From assembly GCA_027487945.1 (NCBI GenBank), contig JAIYCQ010000018.1:1-64000 (forward strand): a stretch of DNA of 64,000 bases. The letters run 5' to 3'. Shown here piece by piece: positions 56,752 through 64,000 of this stretch (its first letter is position 1; the number at the start of each line of letters is the position of its first letter). This DNA comes from Caulobacteraceae bacterium (GTDB taxonomy: Bacteria; Pseudomonadota; Alphaproteobacteria; Caulobacterales; Caulobacteraceae). Under the pieces are notes generated by a model that searched no databases, had not been told where the DNA came from, and was given only the letters and a program-made list of their open reading frames with translations. Both the position numbers and the translations under genes were made by a program.

Positions 56752-58278
56752 TCAGGCGGTCTCCAGCGTCCGCACGGGCGCTGCGCCGGCGACCTTGCCG
56801 TCATAGACGAACTCCGGCGCATCGAGGTCGACCTTGGGCAGGACGTCCTTCTCCATCCAGTAGTCCTGGCTGTGCTGCCATTCGGGCTTGTCGCCGCGAC
56901 GGGGCAGCAGATGCATGCCGCGCAGCAGGTAGCCGGGGTTGAAGTTCTCGGTGTCGATCCAGTCGAGCAGCGGCATGTCCCTGTCTTCCGGCCGCAGGGC
57001 GACCTCGACCCGTTTGGCGCCCGTCTCGTCCATGTGGGCCAGCAGGCGGCAGACGAAATCTCCGAGCAGGTCGGCGCGCAGGGTCCAGCTGGCGCGGAAG
57101 TAGCCGAACACCCAGACCATGTTGGGTACGCCGGTGAACATCATGCCGCGGTAGGTGACCGTCTTGCCGAACTCGAGCGGCTTGCCGTCGATCTCGAAGT
57201 CGATGTCGCCCAGGACGTTGAGGTTGAAGCCGGTGGCGGTGACGATGATGTCGGCCTCCAGCTCCTGTCCGGACTTCAGCAGGATGCCCTTCTCGGTGAA
57301 GCGGTCGATATGGTCGGTGACCACCGAGGCCTTGCCCTCGCGGACGCCGGCGAACAGGTCGCCGTCGGGCACGAAGGCGATGCGCTGGCGCCAGGGCCGG
57401 TAGCTGGGCGTGAAATGCTTCTGCAGCGTCTCCTCGTCGCCGCCCAGGCACATGCGGACGCCCTCCAGCAGCTCGGCCTTGACCGTCTCGGCCTCCTCGA
57501 AGGAGCGCCTGGTGAACTGCGCCTGATCGTGCAGCAGCTTGCGGCGGACGATCTCGTGGGTCCAGGCCGGGTCGACGTCCAGTTCGCGCAGGATGTCGGC
57601 CAGCTCGTTGGCGTTGCGGCCGGGGATGAAATAGGTCGGCGACCGCTGCAGCAGGGTGACATGGGCGCAGTCGGCGGCGATGGCCGGCACGACCGTGGCC
57701 GCCGTGGCGCCCGAGCCGATGACCAGCACCTTCTTGTTCCTGTAGTCGAGGTCTTCCGGCCAGGTCTGCGGATGGATGATCTGGCCCTTGAAGTCGCCCA
57801 TGCCCTCCCACTCGGGCGTATAGCCCTCACCTTGGCGGTAGTAGCCCTGGCACATCCACAGGAAGCCGGCGGTGAAGGTCACCGTCTCACCGGTGTCGGC
57901 GCGGGTCGCCTCGATGGTCCACAGGTTGTCGGCGCTGGACCAGCGCGCCTTTCCGATGCGGTGGCCGTAGCGGATGTGTTGCGCCAGATCGTCTTCCTCG
58001 ATCACCTCGCCCATGTAGCGGAGGATCTCCTCGGCCGTGGCGATCGGCGTGCCGGTCCAGGGCTTGAAGCGGTAGCCGAAGGTGTAGAGGTCGCTGTCGG
58101 ACCGGATGCCGGGATACTTGTGGGTCAGCCAGGTGCCGCCGAAATCCTCCAGCGCCTCGAGCACGACATAGCTCTTGCCCGGCTGCTGATGCTTCAGGTG
58201 CCAGGCGGCGCCGACGCCGGAAATACCCGCCCCCACGATGAGGACGTCGAAGTGGTTGTTTGTCTGTGTGGCGCTCAT
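56752..58278 (-). CDS. Flavin-containing Baeyer-Villiger-type monooxygenase (copy 2)
   Basis: A 508-residue enzyme closely built like the one at 38295: VLIVGAGISGVGAAWHL (12-28), GGTWLTHKYPGIRSDSDLYTFGYRF, fingerprint FKGQIIHPQTWP and second nucleotide site VLVIGSGATAATVVPAIA. The two differ in the substrate-domain middle and C-terminus, so they are paralogues and not recent duplicates. A perfect palindrome lies 132 bases upstream. DUF427 follows downstream. Confidence 0.9.
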   Translation of the reverse strand: MSATQTNNHFDVLIVGAGISGVGAAWHLKHQQPGKSYVVLEALEDFGGTWLTHKYPGIRSDSDLYTFGYRFKPWTGTPIATAEEILRYMGEVIEEDDLAQHIRYGHRIGKARWSSADNLWTIEATRADTGETVTFTAGFLWMCQGYYRQGEGYTPEWEGMGDFKGQIIHPQTWPEDLDYRNKKVLVIGSGATAATVVPAIAADCAHVTLLQRSPTYFIPGRNANELADILRELDVDPAWTHEIVRRKLLHDQAQFTRRSFEEAETVKAELLEGVRMCLGGDEETLQKHFTPSYRPWRQRIAFVPDGDLFAGVREGKASVVTDHIDRFTEKGILLKSGQELEADIIVTATGFNLNVLGDIDFEIDGKPLEFGKTVTYRGMMFTGVPNMVWVFGYFRASWTLRADLLGDFVCRLLAHMDETGAKRVEVALRPEDRDMPLLDWIDTENFNPGYLLRGMHLLPRRGDKPEWQHSQDYWMEKDVLPKVDLDAPEFVYDGKVAGAAPVRTLETA

Positions 58279-58409
58279 GGCGTGCTCCGATCCCGGTCCC
58301 TCGGGAACGTCGCCTCAGACCACGCGACTGGGCCTGATGGGTCGAGGGCCGCGTGCACACGGCTCCTTCCGGCGTTCCTCAGTCAGCAGCCTAACCCAGG
58401 AAGACCGGG

Positions 58410-58433
58410 TTTCGTTGATCGAAATCAACGAAA
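58410..58433. promoter_or_regulatory. Palindrome upstream of monooxygenase copy 2
   Basis: TTTCGTTGAT (58410-58419) and ATCAACGAAA (58424-58433) form perfect 10-base arms around CGAA. It lies between the rimM stop and the monooxygenase start. No T-tract follows on the minus strand, so it is more likely a regulator-binding site than a terminator of rimM. Confidence 0.5.
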
Positions 58434-58460
58434 GTGATCGTTGTTCATAAATGTAGACGA

Positions 58461-58970
58461 CTACTCGACCTCGACCGGTCGCACCGCAACGATGAGACCG
58501 TCGGCGATCTTCACCTCGGGCACGGCCTCACGGGTGAAGGGCAGGTACCAGGTGGCGCCGCCCTCCTCCGGAATGATCTCCAGGATGTCGCCGGCCCCGA
58601 AGTCCTGGACCGACTTGACCTTGCCGACCGGCGCACCGGCGGGATCGACGACCTTCAGGCTGATGAGGTCGGCGAGATAGAACTCGTCCTCGTCGGGCTC
58701 GGGCAGGGCGTCACGCGGAATGAACAGGCGCAGGCCGCGCAGGGCGTCGGCCTGTTCCTTGGTCTCCACCCCTTCACAGCGGCAGATCAGGCCGCCCTTG
58801 GCCTCGCGCGCGGTGGTGATGACCAGGGCGGGCGAACCGTCCTGGCGCTTGAGCGCGCGAAAGCGGGCCAGCGCCAGGGGCTCTTCGGTGAAGGCGGCGA
58901 TGCGCACCTCGCCGCGGACGCCGAAGGCGCCCGCGACACGGCCGACAGCAAGGAGGCGGTCGGCCGGCAT
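58461..58970 (-). CDS. rimM: Ribosome maturation factor RimM
   Basis: A 169-residue 16S rRNA/30S assembly factor that binds S19. The N-terminal domain starts DRLLAVGRVAGAFGVRGEVRI, then CRCEGVETKEQADALRGLRLFI. The C-terminal PRC-barrel has EDEFYLADLISLKVVD and WYLPFTREAVPEV. It follows rpsP by 6 bases. In most relatives trmD comes next, but here it is 5.5 kb away. Confidence 0.95.
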   Translation of the reverse strand: MPADRLLAVGRVAGAFGVRGEVRIAAFTEEPLALARFRALKRQDGSPALVITTAREAKGGLICRCEGVETKEQADALRGLRLFIPRDALPEPDEDEFYLADLISLKVVDPAGAPVGKVKSVQDFGAGDILEIIPEEGGATWYLPFTREAVPEVKIADGLIVAVRPVEVE

Positions 58971-58976
58971 GCGAGG

Positions 58977-59474
58977 TTAGGCCTGCTCTTCGGTCGCTTC
59001 GGCGGCCGGAGCCTCTTCAGCGGCGGCTTCGGGAGCAGCAGCTTCCTCGGCGGCGACTTCGGCCGGGGCTTCCACTTCGGGTTCCGGTTCCGGAGCCGGC
59101 GGGTTGGCGGCCAGTTCAGCGGCGGCGGCGGCGCGGTCAGCTTCACGCTGGGCGCGTTCGGCGGCGCGTTCCTCGGACTTCTTGCCCGGCTTGCCCTTGG
59201 TCGGGTTGTTGCCGTGCGTCCACTGGCCAACGCCCTCGGCGGCGAGGAAGCGGGCGACGCGGTCGGTCGGCTGGGCGCCCTTGGCGATCCAGGCCTGGAT
59301 CGACTCGAGCTTCAGCACCACGCGCGGCGTCGGGCCGTCCTTGGGCAGCAGCGGGTTGTAGGTGCCGACCTTCTCGATGAAGCGGCCGTCGCGGGGCGAG
59401 TGGCTGTCGGCGACGACGATCGAGTAGTAGGGGCGCTTCTTGGCGCCGCCACGGGCGAGACGGATCTTCAGCAT
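58977..59474 (-). CDS. rpsP: 30S ribosomal protein S16 with long C-terminal extension
   Basis: A 165-residue protein; the S16 core occupies about residues 1-85 ([63 protein letters not shown]). The remaining 80 residues are Lys-rich then Ala/Glu/Pro-rich, low-complexity and acidic at the end; such tails are common in alphaproteobacterial S16. It lies 25 bases after ffh and 6 before rimM. Confidence 0.96.
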   Translation of the reverse strand: MLKIRLARGGAKKRPYYSIVVADSHSPRDGRFIEKVGTYNPLLPKDGPTPRVVLKLESIQAWIAKGAQPTDRVARFLAAEGVGQWTHGNNPTKGKPGKKSEERAAERAQREADRAAAAAELAANPPAPEPEPEVEAPAEVAAEEAAAPEAAAEEAPAAEATEEQA

Positions 59475-59499
59475 TTCGGGCAGTCCTCTGGTCTAAAGT

Positions 59500-61026
59500 C
59501 TATTTCTTGAAGGGGTTGAAGCCGGGAGGCAGCGCGGGGCCGCCGAGGCCCGGAAGCCCTCCCGGGGTGGGTGCGCCGCCGCCCAGGCCCTGAAGCCTCT
59601 GCTGCAGCTGTTCGAGTTCCTTGGGGTCCGGAGCGGCCTGCTTGCCGCCCCCGAGGTTTTTCAGCCGGTCCATGCCGCCGCCGCCGCCCAGCATCGAGGC
59701 CATGCGGGCGAGGCCCGCGCCGCCGTTGCGGGTCATCATCTTCATGGCGTCGGCCATCTGACGGTGCTGCTTGAGCAGGCGGTTGACCTCGCTGACCTCG
59801 ACCCCGGCGCCGGCCGCGATACGGCGCTTGCGCGAGGCGGCGAGGATGTCGGGCTTGCGCCGCTCCTGCTTCGTCATCGAGCCGATGATGGCCCGCTGGC
59901 GCTTGATCATCCGGTCGTCCATCCCGGACTCGGCGATCTGCTTCTTCATCTTCTGGACGCCGGGCAGCATGCCCATCAGGCCTTCCATGCCGCCCATCTT
60001 CTCCATCTGGGCCAGCTGGTCGGACATCATCTCCAGGTCGAACTGGCCCTTGGCCAGCTTGCGGGCCATGGCCTCGGTCTTGGCCTGGTCCAGGTCCTGG
60101 GCGGCCTTCTCGACCAGGGCGACGACGTCGCCCTGGCCCAGGATGCGGCCGGCCACGCGGCGGGCGTCGAAGACGTCGAGGGCCTCGACCTTCTCGCCGG
60201 CGCCGAGGAACTTGATCGGCAGGCCAGTGACGGCCCGCATGGACAGGGCCGCGCCGCCGCGCCCGTCGCCGTCGGCGCGGGTCAGGACCAGGCCGGTGAG
60301 CGGCAGCCGCTCGTGGAACGCCCTGGCGGTGCGCACCGCGTCCTGGCCGGTCAGGCTGTCGGCGACCAGCAGGGTCTCGGTGGGCGAGGCAATCTGCGCG
60401 ATCTGCGCCGCCTCGCTCATCATCTGCTCGTCCAGCGTGGTCCGGCCGGCGGTGTCGAGGATCAGGACGTCGTAGCCCGACAGCTTCGCCGCCTGCAGGG
60501 CCCGGCGGGCGATGTCGACGGCGCTCTGGCCGGCGACGATCGGGAGGGTCTCGACCCCGATCTGGGTCCCCAGGGTGGCCAGCTGCTCCATGGCCGCCGG
60601 GCGGCGGGTGTCGAGCGACGCCATCAGGACCTTCTTGCGGTCCATCTTCGTCAGCCGCAGCGCCAGCTTGGCGGCGGTGGTGGTCTTGCCCGAACCCTGA
60701 AGGCCGGCCATCAGGATGACCGAGGGCGGGTTGAGGGCCAGCTGCAGGCCGGTCGGCTCCTCGCCGCCGAGCATCTCGACCAGACCATCGTAGACGATCT
60801 TCACCACCTGGTCGGCGGGGCGGATCGACCGGATCACCGCCTCGCCCAGCGCGCTCTCGCGGGCCTTGGCGATGAAGTCCTTGACCACCGGCAGGGCGAC
60901 GTCGGCCTCGAGCAGCGCGACGCGGACCTCGCGCAGCGCTTCGTCGATATCCTTCTCGCCGAGCACGCCGCGCCCGGAGAGCCGGTCGAACACGCCGCCA
61001 AGTCGTTCTGTAAGGCCTTCGAACAT
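59500..61026 (-). CDS. ffh: Signal recognition particle protein Ffh
   Basis: A 508-residue SRP54 GTPase that, with 4.5S RNA, targets membrane proteins. It has an N domain (MFEGLTERLGGVFDRLSGRG) and a G domain with P-loop AGLQGSGKTTTAAKLALRL, DTRRPAAMEQL, DTAGRTTLDEQM and TRADGDGRGG. The methionine-rich M domain follows (EKMGGMEGLMGMLPGVQKMKKQ, RKRRIAAGAGVEVSEVNRLLKQ). A Gly/Pro-rich tail ends FNPFKK. It is the first gene of the ribosomal group here. Confidence 0.97.
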   Translation of the reverse strand: MFEGLTERLGGVFDRLSGRGVLGEKDIDEALREVRVALLEADVALPVVKDFIAKARESALGEAVIRSIRPADQVVKIVYDGLVEMLGGEEPTGLQLALNPPSVILMAGLQGSGKTTTAAKLALRLTKMDRKKVLMASLDTRRPAAMEQLATLGTQIGVETLPIVAGQSAVDIARRALQAAKLSGYDVLILDTAGRTTLDEQMMSEAAQIAQIASPTETLLVADSLTGQDAVRTARAFHERLPLTGLVLTRADGDGRGGAALSMRAVTGLPIKFLGAGEKVEALDVFDARRVAGRILGQGDVVALVEKAAQDLDQAKTEAMARKLAKGQFDLEMMSDQLAQMEKMGGMEGLMGMLPGVQKMKKQIAESGMDDRMIKRQRAIIGSMTKQERRKPDILAASRKRRIAAGAGVEVSEVNRLLKQHRQMADAMKMMTRNGGAGLARMASMLGGGGGMDRLKNLGGGKQAAPDPKELEQLQQRLQGLGGGAPTPGGLPGLGGPALPPGFNPFKK

Positions 61027-61472
61027 TCGCGTTCTGAACCGTCATCCCAGGTCGGATGGCCCAAACGCAATTCGCCCCCGTGGACGATCACGTCGACGGG
61101 GGGCCTCGCCGTCCTCGTCCTGCCATGAAGTCCGGCCGGGGTCGTGACGGTAGAGGGCGCTGAACTGCATCTGCGCCGGAAGGCGGGCCTTATGCGCGGA
61201 AAGGGCCGGGAAATCAACCTCGGCCCATACTGATCGACCCGGTGAAGCCCAGGGGCCGTTACTCTAGGCCTCGGGCCATGGTTCCCAGCCCCCGCGGAGC
61301 GGGTCGACGTCGGTGGTCCTGGGCATGTCCGGCAGATGACGACCTGGCCCCGCGCGACAGAAGATATCGCCTCAGCCCGATGACCAAAGTTACGCGAGTT
61401 GACGCTGACCTGTCGCAGCGGACAATGTGACGCTGGCCCGGTCGCCTGTGAGGACTGACCGTCCCACCCTCC
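61027..61472. other. Intergenic region between ffh and the kinase gene
   Basis: These 446 bases separate two divergent genes. No open frame in it has a credible start, composition or ribosome-binding site, and no repeat or RNA gene is seen. Local A/T-rich points near 61240-61265 and 61390-61420 (GTTACGCGAGTTGACG) could carry promoters for ffh and the kinase, but no pair of elements is convincing. Confidence 0.5.
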
Positions 61473-63407
61473 ATGGAACCGGCAGAATCGATGGCGCAGG
61501 ACGCACAGGACGAGGAGCCCACCGGGGGGATGCTGAAGTCGTCGCCGGCTGACGGGGCCGCCACGCCGGATGTAACGCTCCTTTACCCTGCGGGGGCAGC
61601 TCAGGCGGAGACGCCTTCGCCGTCCACTGACGCGCCAATAGCTTCGCCAGGCGGCGCGGGGTCGGGCCGCATCGCCATCGGCTCGATGCTCAACCACATC
61701 TATGAAGTTCGCCGCTTCATCGCTCGCGGCGGCATGGGCGAGGTCTACGAGGGCGTCAACGTCAACACAGACGAGCGGGTAGCGATCAAGGTGGTGCTTT
61801 CGCACATGGCGGAGGACGCCAACGTCCGCGCCATGTTCCGAAAGGAAGCCCGAGTGCTGACGCGCCTCAGCCACCCGGCGTTGGTTCAGTATCGGGTGCT
61901 GGCCAATGAGCCGGTTCTGGGAGTGCTGTACATTGTCACAGACTACCTGGACGGCGTGGGTCTGGACCAGTTCATCGGCAAGCTGAAACTCTCGCCGGCG
62001 GACGTTCTGTCGCTGATGAAGCGGCTGGCCGAAGGCCTGAAAGTCGCCCATGACTTGGGCGCCATTCACCGCGACATTTCCCCGGATAACATCCTGCTGC
62101 CGGGCGAGCGGATCGAGTCGGCGACGATCATCGATTTTGGAATCGCCAAGGACCTGGAGTCCTCCCACGCCACCATCGTAGGCCACGGCTTCGCCGGGAA
62201 GCTCGCCTTCGTGGCGCCCGAGCAGTTCGGTGACTTTGACCGCGCAATCGGTCCCTGGACGGACATCTACAGCCTCGGCCTGGTCATGCTCGCCGTTGCC
62301 GCCGGCAAGAATGCCGATATGGGCTCGACCCTCGTCGAAGCCATCGACCGTCGCCGGGCCGGTCCCGACCTGTCGATCCTGGATCTCGCCCTGCAACCGC
62401 TGTTCAGCCGCATGCTGGCAGCGAACCCGAAAGACCGCTTCCCGTCCATGGCCGAGTTGCTCGAAGCCATTGCGAAGACGGATCTCAACGGGCCGCCGCC
62501 TGAATCGGTGCGGGAGGAAAGGGCGGGGAAGCCGCCGAAACCCCCAAAGCCACAGACGTCATCGAGGCAGGTCCGTTCGGCGAGGGCAGAGCTGTTCGCG
62601 AACGACCTGGAGCTGGTTGAGCCACCCCCGCCCTCGCCACCCCAGCCGTCCCCGCCACCAGAGTCAGAGAAGCCGCCAGGGCCTCCCGAACCTGTCCCCG
62701 AGCCGGAGCCCGCGAAGCCGCCGGAAGCCGAGCCCGTCATGGGCGCCTCCGCCCCGTCGACCGAACCCGCGCCCGAGGATGGCGTCAGCCGGTTCGATCT
62801 GCAGGCGAGAAGCCGCAAGCGAGAGGGCGCCGGGCCGATGCTGCCGCTCGTCGCCAGTGTCGCGGTGCTGGCCCTGGCCGCGGGGGGCTGGTTTTTCCTT
62901 CGGGAGCCTGCCGCCTCGCCGACTGAGAGAGAGGCAGCCAGGGCGGTCGATCCGGCCACACCCATGACCATGACCCGCGGCCAGGCTATGGCCCGGATCA
63001 GCGTCCGCATTCCCGGCGTCACCCTCGACGACTGGGTTGGCGCCGGCAAAGACGCCAGCGGCTACGGCTGCGACCGCCTGCGCCGCGAGACCGAGCAGTG
63101 GAACGTCTGCGGACCCGACGAAAAGACCCTCGGCAAGATTGCCTACGAAGTCCTCGGGACGCGGCCGCGGACGGACGCGCCGGAAGCCGCGCGAGTGGCC
63201 GAAATCCTGCTCTGGATCGTGGCTCCGCAGGCAGGACCCGAGGAAAAGGCGGCTATCGGCAAGGCCTTGCGCGCCCCGCGCAAGGCCGGCCGGCGGGTCA
63301 GCGTCGACCAGGGTGATGCGCGTATCCATCTGCTCACCGACCGTCGCGGCGCGCTGGCCTTCGCCACCATCCTGCCCATCGAGGCGGCGTCCGTCCCGGC
63401 TCGCTGA
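61473..63407 (+). CDS. Membrane-anchored serine/threonine protein kinase
   Basis: A 644-residue Hanks-type kinase. After a disordered start, the domain spans about residues 77-335. The Gly loop is ARGGMGEVYEG, the ATP lysine K106 in VAIKVV, the catalytic HRDISPDN at 199-206 (D201), the metal DFG at 221-223 and APE at 248-250. A Pro/Glu-rich linker follows, then one membrane helix at about 456-476. About 165 extracytoplasmic residues of unknown fold follow, containing a cysteine pair (GYGCDRL...WNVCGPDE). The kinase is thus positioned to respond to an envelope signal. No phosphatase or forkhead partner is next to it. The first ATG has a weak ribosome-binding site; 61491 is an alternative. Confidence 0.88.
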   Translation: MEPAESMAQDAQDEEPTGGMLKSSPADGAATPDVTLLYPAGAAQAETPSPSTDAPIASPGGAGSGRIAIGSMLNHIYEVRRFIARGGMGEVYEGVNVNTDERVAIKVVLSHMAEDANVRAMFRKEARVLTRLSHPALVQYRVLANEPVLGVLYIVTDYLDGVGLDQFIGKLKLSPADVLSLMKRLAEGLKVAHDLGAIHRDISPDNILLPGERIESATIIDFGIAKDLESSHATIVGHGFAGKLAFVAPEQFGDFDRAIGPWTDIYSLGLVMLAVAAGKNADMGSTLVEAIDRRRAGPDLSILDLALQPLFSRMLAANPKDRFPSMAELLEAIAKTDLNGPPPESVREERAGKPPKPPKPQTSSRQVRSARAELFANDLELVEPPPPSPPQPSPPPESEKPPGPPEPVPEPEPAKPPEAEPVMGASAPSTEPAPEDGVSRFDLQARSRKREGAGPMLPLVASVAVLALAAGGWFFLREPAASPTEREAARAVDPATPMTMTRGQAMARISVRIPGVTLDDWVGAGKDASGYGCDRLRRETEQWNVCGPDEKTLGKIAYEVLGTRPRTDAPEAARVAEILLWIVAPQAGPEEKAAIGKALRAPRKAGRRVSVDQGDARIHLLTDRRGALAFATILPIEAASVPAR

Positions 63408-63524
63408 TCTGCCGACGGCGCCGCCGGCGAGGCTCTGCATACGTCCGGCATCGCTCTGCCTCCGCCACCATCCCGGTCCGCCCTCCATCGAGGCGGAACA
63501 GAGAAGCGCCCAGGCCCCTGCGAC

Positions 63525-63739
63525 CGGGAACCGGCGATCGCGCAGCAGGGCGCCGATGTTCACGTCGCGGCCGCGGAAGTTGCGGAACGCCACCGCCGCC
63601 GGGACGGTTTTGCCGACGCTCATGATGGTGTCGTTCAGCCGCTTGCCGACCACCGGGCCATAGGGCCCGCCAGCGCGCGGGAGGCGGAGGCGACGGCGGC
63701 AAGGGCGGCCCCCGAGGCGAGGAAGCCGCGACGGTCCAT
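63525..63739 (-). pseudogene. Deletion remnant of an M3 family peptidase
   Basis: On the minus strand an ATG at 63739 opens a Tat-like signal (MDRRGFLASGAALAAVASAS, then RALAG) and soon stops. In the next frame the sequence VGKRLNDTIMSVGK... to FRGRDVNIGALLRDRRFP (63650-63525) aligns without gaps to the last 45 residues of the intact M3 peptidase just upstream (FRGRDPDVKALLKVRGFP). A signal start and a C-terminal end are therefore joined with the roughly 550-residue catalytic middle missing, plus a frameshift at the join and a lost stop. It looks like the residue of a tandem paralogue. Confidence 0.65.
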
Positions 63740-63758
63740 GAAGTCCCCCACGGGATGA

Positions 63759-63796
63759 GAAGGAAAAAGGGCCGCGGCTCGTTCGAACCGCGGCCC
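63759..63796 (-). terminator. Rho-independent terminator of the M3 peptidase gene
   Basis: On the minus strand the hairpin GGGCCGCGG / CCGCGGCCC (63769-63796) is followed by TTTTTCCTT. It lies 12 bases after the peptidase stop codon. Confidence 0.88.
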
Positions 63797-63807
63797 CTGG
63801 ATCGGCT

Positions 63808-64000
63808 CTAGTTGGTCGGGAAGCCCCGGACCTTGAGCAGCGCCTTCACGTCCGGGTCACGGCCGCGGAACCGGCGGTAGGCGTCGGCCCGGTCGGTCGT
63901 GTTGCCCTCGGCCAGGATGATCGCCTTGTAGCGTTTGGCGATGTCCGGATTGAACACGTCGCCGGACTCCTCGAAGTAGGCCCAGGTGTCGGCGTCCATC
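63808..64000 (-). CDS. M3 family metallopeptidase (dipeptidyl carboxypeptidase-like), 3' end only
   Basis: The frame is open from the window edge to a stop at 63808, giving the last 64 residues. MDADTWAYFEESGDVFNPDI, then AKRYKAIILAEGNTTDRADAYRRFRGRDPDVKALLKVRGF is the characteristic C-terminal end of M3 peptidases such as Dcp, which trim oligopeptides. The zinc motif HExxH lies outside the window, so catalytic integrity cannot be checked. The ATG at 63999 is internal. A strong terminator follows, and beyond it a decayed relative. Confidence 0.85.
   Translation of the reverse strand, partial: MDADTWAYFEESGDVFNPDIAKRYKAIILAEGNTTDRADAYRRFRGRDPDVKALLKVRGFPTN

Noticed and set aside
61137..61442. 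Small frames in the ffh-kinase gap
   Set aside because: They lack ribosome-binding sites and have non-coding composition; no family resemblance.

Overview
The window is chromosomal DNA from a high-GC alphaproteobacterium. It most resembles a member of the Caulobacterales (Caulobacter / Phenylobacterium / Brevundimonas type). The grounds are a dnaX-ybaB-recR cluster, def-fmt-truA, a chvI-chvG-hprK-EIIA-HPr cluster, pseB-pseC (flagellin-sugar) genes, a ribosomal protein S16 with a long Ala/Glu tail, a giant TonB-dependent receptor, and hairpin-rich intergenic repeats. No prophage, insertion sequence, integrase or CRISPR array was seen. The genus is inferred from gene content, not tested.

Layout. 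1-7.0 kb: replication/repair and translation housekeeping genes (dnaX 3' end, an SDR oxidoreductase, ybaB, recR, rmuC, def, a small lipoprotein, fmt, truA), separated by three large intergenic inverted repeats. 7.0-13.3 kb: a thioesterase/TetR divergent pair, then a tightly overlapping minus-strand operon amn, toxin remnant, argB, HAD nucleotidase, dapD, dapE (nucleotide salvage, arginine and lysine/cell-wall precursors). 13.4-15.8 kb: htpX, a crotonase/thioesterase pair and tRNA-Ser(CGA). 16-19 kb: a three-gene ABC export operon (adaptor, FtsX-type permease, ATPase). 19-32 kb: a nutrient-acquisition island. It holds the DctB/DctD two-component system facing dctA across recognisable DctD-type operators, then a TonB-dependent receptor, a secreted alpha/beta hydrolase, a secreted alkaline phosphatase and a tandem beta-propeller phytase. 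32-43.5 kb: accessory metabolism and small regulators (GMC oxidoreductase, stand-alone REC protein plus unknown partner, GT4/debranching-enzyme pair, a Baeyer-Villiger-type monooxygenase, DUF695, a 34-residue membrane protein, orphan modA, VanZ-like, HAD). 43.5-51.2 kb: pseB-pseC, an unrecognised 569-residue protein, and the envelope-stress/PTS cluster chvI-chvG-hprK-EIIA-HPr, most genes overlapping by 4 nt. 51.2-61 kb: the ffh-rpsP-rimM ... trmD-rplS ribosomal/SRP group, interrupted by about 5.5 kb of accessory genes. These include a second monooxygenase, DUF427, tesB, and a TetR gene divergent from an ABA4-like membrane operon with twin perfect operators. 61-64 kb: a membrane-anchored Ser/Thr kinase, a deletion remnant of an M3 peptidase, and the 3' end of an intact M3 peptidase.

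Most of the window is ordinary, well-packed chromosome. The parts that reward a second look are: the DctD activator with a degenerate sigma-54 contact loop beside clear DctD-type sites; the twin TTGACA-G-TGTCAA operators of the TetR/membrane module; the decayed toxin translationally coupled to argB; the M3 peptidase remnant; the very small membrane protein at 40.5 kb; and the recurring intergenic repeat family. No clearly new multi-gene system was found; the unknown-function pairs are listed as candidates.
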